From Kitasatospora phosalacinea (GTDB lineage: Bacteria > Actinomycetota > Actinomycetes > Streptomycetales > Streptomycetaceae), in NCBI RefSeq assembly GCF_000717185.1, contig NZ_JNYE01000140.1, positions 1 through 23,363 on the forward strand: DNA of 23,363 bases, written 5' to 3'. A program made the position numbers and the translations under genes. The notes under the pieces are model-generated. The model ran no database searches. It was not told the origin of the DNA and saw only the letters and a program-made list of their open reading frames with translations. Shown in pieces: positions 7,387 to 20,264 of this stretch (position 1 is its first letter; each line of letters begins with the position of its first letter).

Positions 7387-8160
7387 TCAGCAGGCGCCGA
7401 GGTCGTCCCAGACGCCCCACTGGCCGGTGGAGCCGGGCTGCTCGCCCTGGGTCCACCACTTGGCACGCCAGTTGTGGCCGCCGTAGGAGACGGTCTCGCC
7501 GCCGTTGTAGACCGCGGTGGAGCTCCAGGCGGTGGCGGTGCAGCTGCCGGTGCCGCCCGTGGTCCCACCGGTGGTCCCGCCGGTGGTCCCGCCGGTCGTC
7601 CCGCCGGTGGTGCCACCGGTCGTGCCGCCCGTGGTCCCGCCGGTGCCGCCGATGTTGACGTCGATGCAGGAGTAGAACGCGTTCGCGGTGTCCGAGACGT
7701 TCCACACCGCGAGGACCTTCTGGCGGCCGGTGAAGCTGCCGAAGTTCACGGTCTGGCTGAGGTCGGCCGGCGGCTGGGCGTTGTTGCCCGGGAACGTGGC
7801 GATCAGCTTGCTGCCGATGTAGTACTGCCAGTTCGAGGTGGAGTGCCGGGCGGTGAAGTGCCAGGTGAAGGTCTGGGTGGAGGACACGTTGGTGACCTTC
7901 CAGCCCAGGTTGTCGTTGTCGAGCTCGGCGTACTCGGCGTGGCCGGCCGAGCAGCTGGTCAGGCCCTTGGGGCCCTCGACGCTCTGCGGCTCGTACTTGA
8001 TCTGGCCGCAGCTGACCACGTTGTTGGCGCACTGGTCCTGGCGGCTCGCCGGGTTGGTGACCCAGCCGTGGGCGCTGGCGGTGCCCGCGGTGAGGGTCAG
8101 GCCGAGCAGGGGGGCGACCAGCGCGCCGACGGCGGCGGTCACCTTTCTCTTGGTCTGCAT
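7387..8160 (-). CDS. Secreted AA10 lytic polysaccharide monooxygenase with CBM5/12-like module
   Basis: A 257-residue secreted copper enzyme that oxidatively cleaves chitin or cellulose. Basic residues followed by a hydrophobic core and TASA (27-30) form a signal peptide; cleavage exposes His31, the first copper-brace histidine. The second is His106 in TARHSTSNW, and Phe162 in NAFYSCIDVNI fits the axial aromatic. A Gly-Gly-Thr-Thr linker (about 171-204) leads to a C-terminal module (207-257) with AWSSTAVYNGGETVSYGG and AKWWTQGEQP, a CBM5/12 pattern that suggests chitin. ATG 8160 directly precedes the signal peptide, with AGGAAGG about 10 bases upstream. A DasR-type box at 8295-8310 fits chitin/GlcNAc control. 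Function is firm; substrate is inferred. Confidence 0.93.
   Translation of the reverse strand: MQTKRKVTAAVGALVAPLLGLTLTAGTASAHGWVTNPASRQDQCANNVVSCGQIKYEPQSVEGPKGLTSCSAGHAEYAELDNDNLGWKVTNVSSTQTFTWHFTARHSTSNWQYYIGSKLIATFPGNNAQPPADLSQTVNFGSFTGRQKVLAVWNVSDTANAFYSCIDVNIGGTGGTTGGTTGGTTGGTTGGTTGGTTGGTTGGTGSCTATAWSSTAVYNGGETVSYGGHNWRAKWWTQGEQPGSTGQWGVWDDLGAC
7550..7652 (-). repeat. 12-bp tandem repeat encoding LPMO linker
   Basis: About seven to eight near-identical 12-bp units (plus-strand form CCGGTGGTCCCG with variants) encode Gly-Gly-Thr-Thr repeats joining the catalytic and binding domains. The unit preserves frame, so linker length can change by slippage without breaking the gene. Confidence 0.85.
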
Positions 8161-8294
8161 GTGGGGTGCCTTCCTGATGTGGGGGTTCAGGTCCGCCCGG
8201 GCCGTCGGGGCACGTCGGAGGCCCCCGTGGCGCGGTGGGGCGGACACGAGCGGTACTCCTCCGTACGACCGGTGCGACAGGTCGGGAGACGGCC

Positions 8295-8310
8295 ATAGGT
8301 CTAGACCGGA
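8295..8310. promoter_or_regulatory. DasR-type operator (dre) upstream of LPMO gene
   Basis: The 10-bp palindrome GGTCTAGACC (8298-8307) is the core of the Streptomyces DasR responsive element. By my comparison the 16 bases match the remembered consensus ACTGGTCTAGACCAGT at 12 positions. It lies about 135 bp upstream of the LPMO start. DasR is the GntR-family repressor released by aminosugar phosphates, so induction by chitin breakdown is expected. The site is seen; regulation is inferred. Confidence 0.75.
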
Positions 8311-8523
8311 TACTGAGGGAGACGATAGCGATGTACCGGACGCGGTCAAGTGGTTGGACGAAATGTCCGCCTCGGTCGGGCGCAGTTCGCCGAAGATCTG
8401 ACCGAACGTCACCGGACCTGCGCCGAAATGTGCGTGACGGTGACCGGGTCGGCACCCCCGACGCCTGGTGGACGCGGTGCCCACGATGCGGACCGCCCCC
8501 GGCCCCGACCGGCCGGAACGTGG

Positions 8524-8529
8524 TAGCTT
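8524..8529 (+). promoter_or_regulatory. Candidate -10 element for leaderless leader-peptide mRNA
   Basis: TAGCTT (TAnnnT) lies 7 bases before the leader-peptide ATG. At that spacing transcription would begin at or next to the ATG, giving a leaderless transcript, which fits the absence of a Shine-Dalgarno sequence. No clear -35 is seen. Confidence 0.4.
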
Positions 8530-8536
8530 CCGGCGC

Positions 8537-8617
8537 ATGCCGCAGCGCGTCCTGCTCACCACCCGGGGTCACATCGACCTGCTCAGGGTGTGCTCCGCCG
8601 CCTGTCGCCGCGCCTGA
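8537..8617 (+). CDS. Cysteine-containing leader peptide (putative attenuator)
   Basis: A 26-residue ORF: MPQRVLLTTRGHIDLLRVCS followed by AACRRA and stop. The RxHIDLxRV(C)SAxCR pattern is that of the short actinobacterial leader peptides annotated upstream of sulfur-assimilation and sulfonate genes, where cysteine codons near the end are thought to sense Cys-tRNA. Here the Cys codons are TGC and TGT near the 3' end. It precedes an SsuD-like monooxygenase by 274 bp. No ribosome-binding site is obvious, but a TAGCTT sits 7 bases upstream, so leaderless translation is likely. Attenuation control of the downstream gene by cysteine supply is inferred from the peptide type and position. Confidence 0.75.
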   Translation: MPQRVLLTTRGHIDLLRVCSAACRRA

Positions 8618-8731
8618 GCGCCGCCCGTCCCCTCCCCCGCCCGTACGGGCACCGCACCCCGCGTCCGCCCGCCGGTACGTCCGCAGGCGGTGCCGCCGGT
8701 ACGCCCGCGCCGCCGGGCCCGCCCCGCACCG

Positions 8732-8785
8732 GCCGTAGGCCCGTAGGCCCGTAGGCCCGCAGGTCCGTAAGCCGGTTGAGTCCGT
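8732..8785 (+). repeat. 8-bp tandem repeats between leader peptide and SsuD-like gene
   Basis: The unit CGTAGGCC/CGTAGGCCC recurs three times in tandem, followed by degenerate copies (GCAGGTC, GTAAGCC, GTAGGCC). Some adjacent copies could pair with nearby GGCC-containing sequence. It occupies the 274-bp gap where an attenuator or Rho-sensitive region would be expected. No function is proven. Confidence 0.55.
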
Positions 8786-8891
8786 AGGCCGGTGGACCGG
8801 TCGAGCCCGTGGGCCCATACGCCGGGGGAGCCCGCCCCCCGTCCCGTTCCCGGACCGGCCGTTCCCGGCGTCCGGAGAAGAGGAGCCCTCC

Positions 8892-10013
8892 GTGTCCGAC
8901 CGCACCCCCGAGTTCCACTGGTTCCTGCCCACCGGCGGCGACGGCCGCGACCCGGGCGGCGTCACCGCCGTGCAGGGCCGCACCGGTGCCGCGACCCGCA
9001 GGCCCGCCGACGTCGGCTACCTGGCGCAGGTGGCCCGGGCCGCCGAGCAGGCCGGGTTCGGGGCGCTGCTCGCACCGGTCGGCCTCGGCTGCGTCGACCC
9101 GTGGGTCCTGGCCTCCGCGCTGACCCAGCACACCGGCCGGATCGGCTTCCTGGTGGCCTTCCGGGCCGGGTTCGCCAGCCCGACCCTGCTGGCCCAACAG
9201 GCCGACGCCTTCCGGCGGTTCGCCGGGGGACGGCTGCGGCTGAACGTGGTCACCGGCGGCGACCCGGCCGAACAGCGGTCCTACGGCGACCACTTGGCGC
9301 ACGACGAGCGCTACGCCCGCACCGACGAGGTGATGGCCGCGCTGCGCGACCTGCTGGAGGGGAGGCGGGTGGACCGCCGCGGCGCGCACCTGCACCTGGC
9401 GGACGCCCAGCTGGTCGACCCGGCGGTCGAGCACCCCGTCCCGCTGTACTTCGGCGGGGCCTCGCCCGCCGCCGAGCAGGTCGCCGCCCGCCGCGCCGAC
9501 GTCCAACTGCTGTGGGGCGAGCCGCCCGTGGCGATCGGCGAGCGGATCGAGCGGCTGCGCGCGCTCGCCGCCGGGCAGGGCCGCACCCTGCGCTACGGGC
9601 TGCGGCTGCACGTGATCAGCCGGGACACCGCCGGGCAGGCCTGGGCGGAGGCGGACCGGATCCTGGCGGGCATCGACCCGGCGGCCGTCCGGGCCACCCA
9701 GGCCCGGTTCGCGGCCATGGACTCCACCGGCCAGGCCCGGATGGCGGCCCTGCACGGCGGCGGCACCGCCGCGTCCCGCGACCTGCTGGTGGCCCCGAAC
9801 CTGTGGGCGGGCATCGGCCTGGTCCGGGAGGGCGCGGGCACCGCCCTGGTCGGTTCGCACGACGAGGTCGCGGCCCGGCTCGCCGAGTACCGGGCGCTGG
9901 GCGTCGGGGAGTTCGTCCTCTCCGGCTACCCGCACCTGGAGGAGGCGTACCGGGTCGGCGAGGAGGTCGTCCCGCGGGTGCGGGCCCTGCTCGCCGACCG
10001 TGCGGAGGGGTGA
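8892..10013 (+). CDS. SsuD-like FMNH2-dependent (alkanesulfonate-type) monooxygenase
   Basis: A 373-residue LLM-class flavin-dependent monooxygenase of the bacterial-luciferase TIM-barrel fold, closest in pattern to alkanesulfonate monooxygenase. FHWFLPTGGDGR opens the barrel; AFRAGFASPTLLAQQADAF (89-107), GGRLRLNVVTGGDPAEQ (112-128) and HDERYARTDEVM follow. The RLH pair (Arg238, His240) matches active-site residues of SsuD. It would use reduced FMN from a separate reductase to release sulfite from an organosulfonate. No ssuA/B/C or reductase gene lies in the window, so the sulfonate role rests on homology plus the cysteine-type leader peptide. GTG 8892 follows GAGGAG at about 8880. Confidence 0.85.
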   Translation: MSDRTPEFHWFLPTGGDGRDPGGVTAVQGRTGAATRRPADVGYLAQVARAAEQAGFGALLAPVGLGCVDPWVLASALTQHTGRIGFLVAFRAGFASPTLLAQQADAFRRFAGGRLRLNVVTGGDPAEQRSYGDHLAHDERYARTDEVMAALRDLLEGRRVDRRGAHLHLADAQLVDPAVEHPVPLYFGGASPAAEQVAARRADVQLLWGEPPVAIGERIERLRALAAGQGRTLRYGLRLHVISRDTAGQAWAEADRILAGIDPAAVRATQARFAAMDSTGQARMAALHGGGTAASRDLLVAPNLWAGIGLVREGAGTALVGSHDEVAARLAEYRALGVGEFVLSGYPHLEEAYRVGEEVVPRVRALLADRAEG

Positions 10014-10178
10014 GCGGCGGGTGAGCGGCGGGGTGGGCGGCGGGGTGGGGGGCGGGGTGGGCGGCGGGGCGGGCGGCCCCGCGTGACCGGTCCCGGGCGG
10101 GAGCGGAACCGGGAAGGGGCGGAAGGGAGTCGGAAAGGGGAAGGGGCGGAAGGGGCGGAAGGGGAAGGGGTGGAACCG
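10014..10178 (+). repeat. G-tract and purine-rich tandem repeats
   Basis: From 10014 to about 10080 the plus strand repeats GGCGGGGTGGGCGGC-type units. From about 10105 to 10175 it repeats GGAAGGGGC-type units. Dense runs of three or more G could form G-quadruplexes in DNA or RNA. The stretch follows the SsuD-like stop directly, so it could act in 3' end formation. No gene is supported here. Confidence 0.6.
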
Positions 10179-10195
10179 CAACGGGAATCCCGTTG
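10179..10195. promoter_or_regulatory. Perfect 8-bp-arm palindrome, operator-like
   Basis: CAACGGGA-A-TCCCGTTG is a perfect dyad with a 1-base centre. It is followed at once by the 8-bp palindrome TTGATCAA (10193-10200) and a second AATCCCG. Such nested symmetry in a non-coding stretch looks like a regulator site, but no specific family is recognised. Confidence 0.4.
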
Positions 10196-11002
10196 ATCAA
10201 TCCCGTCGGAGGTGAAGCGGGGGCGACCGGGAGGGGGAGCGTCGGGGGTGCGTGTGCGTCCTTCCGTCGAAGTCGGCCGCGACCCTCCGAATGTCCATTT
10301 CCGACCTGCACTTTGTCGACATGGCAATGGAAGAGAGATGACCTTGAGTGGTACGTTGGGCCTGCCTGCGGCACTACTCCGTTGCTGGAGAGGGCGGCTG
10401 GGGAATCGGGGTCCGGCGCAACTCTCTGCGCGCGGTGACCCAACCGGCCGGTAGCAAAACCCGCACCTCGCACCCGTTGTGCCCGCAGTCGTCCCATCGA
10501 AGTGAGAGCGCGGAACGGCACCGTCGGCGTCGCCGAGTACCACTCATCCTGAACTCCTAGCTGCAGTGGGGGACTTGCAGTGTCTGAACGGTGCGCCGGG
10601 GCAGCGGCGAGGGCGTCCGGCACGGCCCCCCGATCGAACGTTCCGCGGGCGGCGCGCCCGGGTCGCGGCGAGGACGCCCCCTCACTACCGTCGCCGGCCC
10701 GGCCGGTCGGCGGGACGGACTGAACTCCCCGTTCCCACCGCCCGACCGGGTCGGCGCCCCCCTGTGCGGGCCCGCCGGGGCGCGGACCCGGGCACAGCTC
10801 CGACACATCTTCGATACGCCTGCGACACGTGGTTGACGCGGCTCCGATGCGGGCGGCTGCTGGACTTCCCGGGGCCGCACTTCGGTCGATCGGGCGTTCT
10901 GCACCACTTCGCCCGTGCGGGACGGATAGGCTGCCGATGCGGTGCGGCGGTGCAAGTGCAAATGCAGGTGCAGATGCAAGTGCATGAATCTCGGGGGAGA
11001 GC
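10196..11002. other. Non-coding region upstream of LAL gene (first part)
   Basis: About 800 bp with less regular codon-position bias than the neighbouring genes and several A/T-containing patches (10285-10360, 10480-10570). Open frames exist on both strands, as expected at this GC content, but their translations are Arg/Pro/Gly-rich without recognisable domains. A -10-like TAGGCT at 10927-10932 and a hexamer array at 10949-10985 are visible. A long regulatory region for the LAL regulator is the simplest reading. Confidence 0.5.
10949..10985 (+). repeat. Hexamer tandem array (RTGCAR)
   Basis: Six consecutive hexamers of the form GTGCAA / ATGCAG / GTGCAG / ATGCAA run to GTGCAT. It lies about 17 bases before the GTG of a possible leader ORF at 11003, ahead of a strong purine-rich GGGGGAGAG. 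It may be a simple slippage repeat or a set of binding half-sites. Confidence 0.65.
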
Positions 11003-11476
11003 GTGACGGGAAGAAGCCATCCGGCACCGGGGGCGGGCGAGCGCCGTTCCCGGGCGGCCGCGGGGCCACCGCGCGGCGGCCCCGCGAGCGGGCGGGCGGG
11101 TGCGGCCGGGGGGCGCGGCACCGGCCGGACGGCCCGGCGCGGCGCGGCGGCCCGGAGCGGCCCCGCCGATCCCCGCGGGGACTTTGCCGGAGCTTGGGAG
11201 AGGCGGTTGACGGCCGGTCGGTTCCCGGGCCCCGCCCGGACCGGGCCCGAGCCGGTCGCGGTGCTGTGCCCGGCGGGGCCGGGCCACCGATTACCCGGGG
11301 CCGCGTCGGTGCCGGACCCCCTCACCACGGGGAACCGCGTCGACGCCGGGCCCGCAGGGCCGGCCACGGGTCGGAGCGAGCGGCGGAACGCTCCTGGGGA
11401 ACCGGCGCGGGGGCGCCGGACGGCACCGGGTTTCCCACCCATCCATTGGCAGACATTCTCTGAACCCAATGAGTAG
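11003..11476 (+). CDS. Possible small ORF overlapping the LAL gene start
   Basis: GTG 11003 has the best ribosome-binding sequence in the region (GGGGGAGAG, 4 bases upstream). It opens a 157-codon frame that overlaps the LAL ATG (11469) by 8 bp. The LAL start has no Shine-Dalgarno sequence of its own, so coupling to this frame would explain its translation. Against it: the product is Gly/Ala/Pro/Arg-rich with no domain, another frame is also open across most of it, and codon bias decays in the last 80 bases. It contains a TTA codon at 11291. I regard it as a possible leader ORF, not an established protein gene. Confidence 0.25.
   Translation: MTGRSHPAPGAGERRSRAAAGPPRGGPASGRAGAAGGRGTGRTARRGAAARSGPADPRGDFAGAWERRLTAGRFPGPARTGPEPVAVLCPAGPGHRLPGAASVPDPLTTGNRVDAGPAGPATGRSERRNAPGEPARGRRTAPGFPPIHWQTFSEPNE
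11444..11471 (+). promoter_or_regulatory. Hairpin covering the LAL start codon
   Basis: CATTGG (11444-11449) pairs with CCAATG (11466-11471), whose last three bases are the ATG start. Inside it CAGA (11450-11453) pairs with TCTG (11459-11462) around a 5-base loop, leaving a 3-base bulge (AAC). A 10-bp RNA stem would hide the start codon; as DNA it could be an operator. Confidence 0.45.
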
Positions 11477-14400
11477 GATCATGCTTTCGATCAATACGGG
11501 CGAGTATTCCAGACTCCTGCGAGAGCGCGGCCTGCGCCTTGTTCCAGGCCCCGCGAACGGACGGACCGCGTGGTCCTTCGAGCCCGAGCAGGCCCTGGAA
11601 TTCCTCAAGGACCTCCTACCCGGCACCGCCGCCGGGCCGGGACAGGTCGTTCTGGTCAGCGGCGGCATCGCCAGCGGCAAGACCCAGTTATTGCACGAAT
11701 TCGGCCACACCGCGGCCCAGTCGGGCGCCCTGACCCTGTACGCCACCGGGGCCGCCGACGAGCAGTACACCTTCGGCGTGATCGAGCAGTTACTCGCCTC
11801 CTCCAGGCTGTCGGCGGAGGCGGCGCAGCAGGTGGCTGCGCTCCAGGGCCCGGCCGGCCGACGGCTGGAGGACTGGCAGGGCCTGCACAGTGCGATCGAC
11901 CACGCGTCGGTGGTCCGGGGCGTGCGCCAGATCCTGCTGGACCTGGCCGAGGAGCAGCACACGGTCGTCCTCGTCGACGACCTGAACTTCGCCGACCGGC
12001 TCTCGCTGCAGATCCTGATGCAGCTCCAGCGGCGGATCAAGTCGACCCGGCTGCTGATGGTCCTCAGCGGCCCAGACCGGCCGACCGGCGGCCCCCGCAC
12101 CCAGTGGGTCGGCACCGGCCTCCACCCGCAGCACCACATCCGGCTCGCCCCGCTGGCCGAGTCCTCCATCCGCACCTGGGTGCACACCGCCCTCGGCGGC
12201 GCCCCGGCCCCGGCGGCCCCCGTGCTCAAGCCCGTGCACACCGCCGCCCCGGAGGGCCCCGGCGGCCGCGTCCCCGCCCAGGGCTCCCGGCCCGAGGACG
12301 GCGGGGGCGGCGAGGACGGCGAGGACGGCGGTCCGACCGAGGCCGTGGTCTACGCCGTCGGCACGGGCACGGGCACGGGCACCGGCATCGGCACGGGCAT
12401 CGGCATCGGCACCGGCCGCCGCCGCGTCGACCTGCCCGCCCGGATCCGCGAACTCAGCGGCGGCAACCCGCTGCTCGTCGAGGCGCTCGTCGACGACTGC
12501 ACCGACCTCGACGGGGACGACCCCGACGCCCTCCCGGGCGCGAGCTACGCGCACGCCGTCTCCCTCGTCCTCAACCGGCGCGACCCGCTGCTGCCGATGG
12601 TCGCCGGGACGCTGGCGGTGCTGGACCGGCACGGCTCCCCGGACGCCGTCGCCGAACTCGCCGGACTGGAGCCCGAGGCCGCGGCCGAGGTCCTCGACGG
12701 CCTGACCGGCGCCGGGCTGCTCGCCGACGGCGCCTTCCGCCACCCCGCGGGCGCGGCCGCCGCGCTCGGCTGCCTCTCCCCGGAGGTCCTCTCCGACCTG
12801 CACGTGCGGGCCGCCGAGCTGAAGTACCGGCGGGCGGCGCCGGTCGGCGAGATCGCCCGGCACCTGGTCGCCTCCGCCGACGCACCCGGCGACTGGGCGT
12901 TCCCGGTGCTGTGCGCGGCGGCCGACCACGCGATGCTCGGCGACGAGCTCGACTTCTCCCACCGCTGCCTCAAACTCGCCCTCGACCTGGCCGCCGGGCA
13001 CGAGCAGCGCCGCGAGGTGCTCAGCCGGCTCGCCAGCGGCACCTTCCGGATCAACCCGCTGATCACCCAGTCCTACCTGTCGGCGCTGCGCCAGGCCGCC
13101 GCGGAGGAGAGCGCGGAGCGGGCCGCCCGGGCGGCCGCCCCCGGCGGACGCGGCACCACCGGCGGGTCCGCCGCCGCCCCGTCCGCCTCCTACGGCGTCA
13201 CCGGCGCCGGTGCGGGCTCCGCCTCGGCCGTCCCCGCCGACGCGGGCCGGATCGAGCAGGCGATGCTGGCCCGGATGGCGCTGTGGAACGGCGACGAGGC
13301 CGGGTTCAAGGAGGCCCTGGACGCCCTGCGCGGCGGCCCCGAGGCGCTCGACCCGCAGACCGAGGCCGTGCTGATGCTCGCCCACCAGTGGTACTTCGGC
13401 CCGCCCCGCGGGCAGCGCGGCGACGACACCGACCTCGCCGACCTCGACCCGTGGATCGGCACCGCCCGCACCCTGTCCGGGATCTGGGCGCACGGCGGCC
13501 CGGCCAACGCCAGCGCCAAGCAGATCCTGCGCAACTGCCGCCTCTCCGACCTCACCTTCGAGGCGCTGCTCACCGCGATCACCGCGCTCGACCACGGCGG
13601 CAAGGGCGAACTCGCCGAGCAGTGGTGCGCCGTGCTGAGCAGCCGGGCGGTCGCCCACGGCGCGGTCACCTGGCAGGCGATGATCGACGGCGTCTGGTCC
13701 GGGATCAGCCTGCGGCGCGGGGACGTCCCCACCGCCGTCGCACTGGCCGAGTCCTCGCTGCGGATGCAGAGCTGGGGGGTGCCGGTCGGCTACCCGCTGA
13801 CCACCCTGCTCACCGCGCACACCGCGACCGGGGACTTCGACAAGGTCGAGGAGACGCTGCGCCACCCCGTCCCGGACTCCGTCTTCAACACCGTCTGCGG
13901 CCTGCGCTACCTGCGGGCCCGGGCCCGCTACCACCTGGCCGCCGAGCGGCCGCTGGCCGCGATCACCGACATCCACGACTGCCGCCGGATGATGATCCGC
14001 CGGGACCTCGACCTGCCGGTGCTGGTGCCGTGGCGCAGCGACCTGGCCGAGGCCTACCTGAAGATGGGCGACACCGCGCTGGCCCTGCGGCTGGCCCGGC
14101 AGCAGCTCGAACTCTCCGCCGAGTCGGACGCCTGCTCGCGCGGCGCCGCGCTGCTCGTGCTGGCCCGGGCCGGGGCGGGGGACGAGCACCAGGAACCCGC
14201 CAGCCAGGCCGTGGAGTGCCTCACCGCGGGCGGCGACCGGCTCGAACTGGCGCGGGCGCTGAAACTGCTCGGCCTGCCCGCCCCGCAGCAGGCGCAGCCC
14301 GCCGCGGAGCCCGCCGTCGACCTCGACGACACCCGCCGCAGGCTCCAGGCCTCGGCCCTGATCTCCGACGTCACGGCCGAGCCGGAGGGCGAGCAGGCCG

Positions 14401-14585
14401 ACTCGGCCGCGCTGAGCGAGGCCGAGCTGCGGGTGGCCCGGCTGGCGGTCCTCGGCTGGACCAACCGGCAGATCAGCAACGCCCTGTTCATCACCGTCAG
14501 CACCGTCGAGCAGCACCTGACCCGGATCTACAAGAAGCTGGGCATCCGGGGCCGCAGCGACCTGCCGGCCTCGCTCACCGTCTGA
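11469..14585 (+). CDS. LAL-family LuxR-type transcriptional regulator with TTA codons
   Basis: A 1038-residue LAL regulator, a family that commonly activates type I polyketide clusters. Walker A is GGIASGKT (65-72) and Walker B is VVLVDD (166-171). A long helical sensor region follows, and a C-terminal LuxR helix-turn-helix (about 981-1035) has LSEAELRVARLAVLGWTNRQ then ISNALFITVSTVEQHLTRIY. TTA codons at 11688 and 11790 (Leu74 and Leu108) imply dependence on the bldA tRNA. A Gly-Thr/Gly-Ile run near 298-317 is an unusual flexible insert. ATG 11469 lacks a Shine-Dalgarno sequence and sits in a hairpin; ATG 11481 is an alternative. It converges on the PKS genes, its likely targets by proximity. 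Confidence 0.92.
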   Translation: MSRIMLSINTGEYSRLLRERGLRLVPGPANGRTAWSFEPEQALEFLKDLLPGTAAGPGQVVLVSGGIASGKTQLLHEFGHTAAQSGALTLYATGAADEQYTFGVIEQLLASSRLSAEAAQQVAALQGPAGRRLEDWQGLHSAIDHASVVRGVRQILLDLAEEQHTVVLVDDLNFADRLSLQILMQLQRRIKSTRLLMVLSGPDRPTGGPRTQWVGTGLHPQHHIRLAPLAESSIRTWVHTALGGAPAPAAPVLKPVHTAAPEGPGGRVPAQGSRPEDGGGGEDGEDGGPTEAVVYAVGTGTGTGTGIGTGIGIGTGRRRVDLPARIRELSGGNPLLVEALVDDCTDLDGDDPDALPGASYAHAVSLVLNRRDPLLPMVAGTLAVLDRHGSPDAVAELAGLEPEAAAEVLDGLTGAGLLADGAFRHPAGAAAALGCLSPEVLSDLHVRAAELKYRRAAPVGEIARHLVASADAPGDWAFPVLCAAADHAMLGDELDFSHRCLKLALDLAAGHEQRREVLSRLASGTFRINPLITQSYLSALRQAAAEESAERAARAAAPGGRGTTGGSAAAPSASYGVTGAGAGSASAVPADAGRIEQAMLARMALWNGDEAGFKEALDALRGGPEALDPQTEAVLMLAHQWYFGPPRGQRGDDTDLADLDPWIGTARTLSGIWAHGGPANASAKQILRNCRLSDLTFEALLTAITALDHGGKGELAEQWCAVLSSRAVAHGAVTWQAMIDGVWSGISLRRGDVPTAVALAESSLRMQSWGVPVGYPLTTLLTAHTATGDFDKVEETLRHPVPDSVFNTVCGLRYLRARARYHLAAERPLAAITDIHDCRRMMIRRDLDLPVLVPWRSDLAEAYLKMGDTALALRLARQQLELSAESDACSRGAALLVLARAGAGDEHQEPASQAVECLTAGGDRLELARALKLLGLPAPQQAQPAAEPAVDLDDTRRRLQASALISDVTAEPEGEQADSAALSEAELRVARLAVLGWTNRQISNALFITVSTVEQHLTRIYKKLGIRGRSDLPASLTV
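12361..12416 (+). repeat. GGCACG/GGCATC hexamer repeat in LAL gene
   Basis: Roughly nine hexamers (GGCACG, GGCACC, GGCATC) encode a Gly-Thr/Gly-Ile run after an acidic low-complexity stretch. It sits between the ATPase core and the rest of the sensor region and probably arose by slippage. Confidence 0.75.
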
Positions 14586-14604
14586 CCCCGGCACCTTCCC
14601 CTGT

Positions 14605-14640
14605 CACCGCGCCCCCGGCCGAACGGCCGGGGGCGCGGTG
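14605..14640. terminator. Bidirectional terminator between LAL gene and PKS gene
   Basis: A perfect 16-bp inverted repeat (14605-14620 with 14625-14640) has a GAAC loop. It lies 20 bp after the LAL stop and 15 bp from the convergent PKS stop. No U-run follows, as is usual in high-GC actinomycetes. It can serve both strands. Confidence 0.85.
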
Positions 14641-14654
14641 CGTGCGGTCCCCGT

Positions 14655-20222
<5,568 letters not shown>

Positions 20223-20264
20223 GTGCGGGCCTCGCAATCTTCAAGGGGGACGTTCAGGGGGCGG

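Larger units (their letters stand above)
8161..8536. other. Divergent intergenic region, LPMO / leader peptide
   Basis: This 376-bp region holds the LPMO promoter (minus strand) with the DasR-type box, and the promoter of the plus-strand leader peptide. Its third-position bias is weak and it contains the most A/T-containing stretch of the area (about 8270-8400), as expected for promoter DNA. No gene is supported here. Confidence 0.6.

Noticed and set aside
8161..8562. N-terminal extension of the LPMO frame to 8562
   Set aside because: The signal peptide begins at ATG 8160 with a ribosome-binding site; the extension crosses the DasR-type box and has no secretion signal.
10212..10560. Small open frames of 70-81 codons upstream of the LAL region
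   Set aside because: They overlap each other in different frames, have poor codon bias and no recognisable motif; the stretch looks like promoter or untranslated DNA.
10557..11287. Minus-strand frames over the LAL upstream region
   Set aside because: Arg/Pro-rich translations without domains; open frames of this length are expected by chance at this GC content.
11790..14594. 934-codon minus-strand frame opposite the LAL gene
   Set aside because: Antisense shadow caused by GC-rich codon bias; the plus strand has Walker motifs and a LuxR helix-turn-helix.
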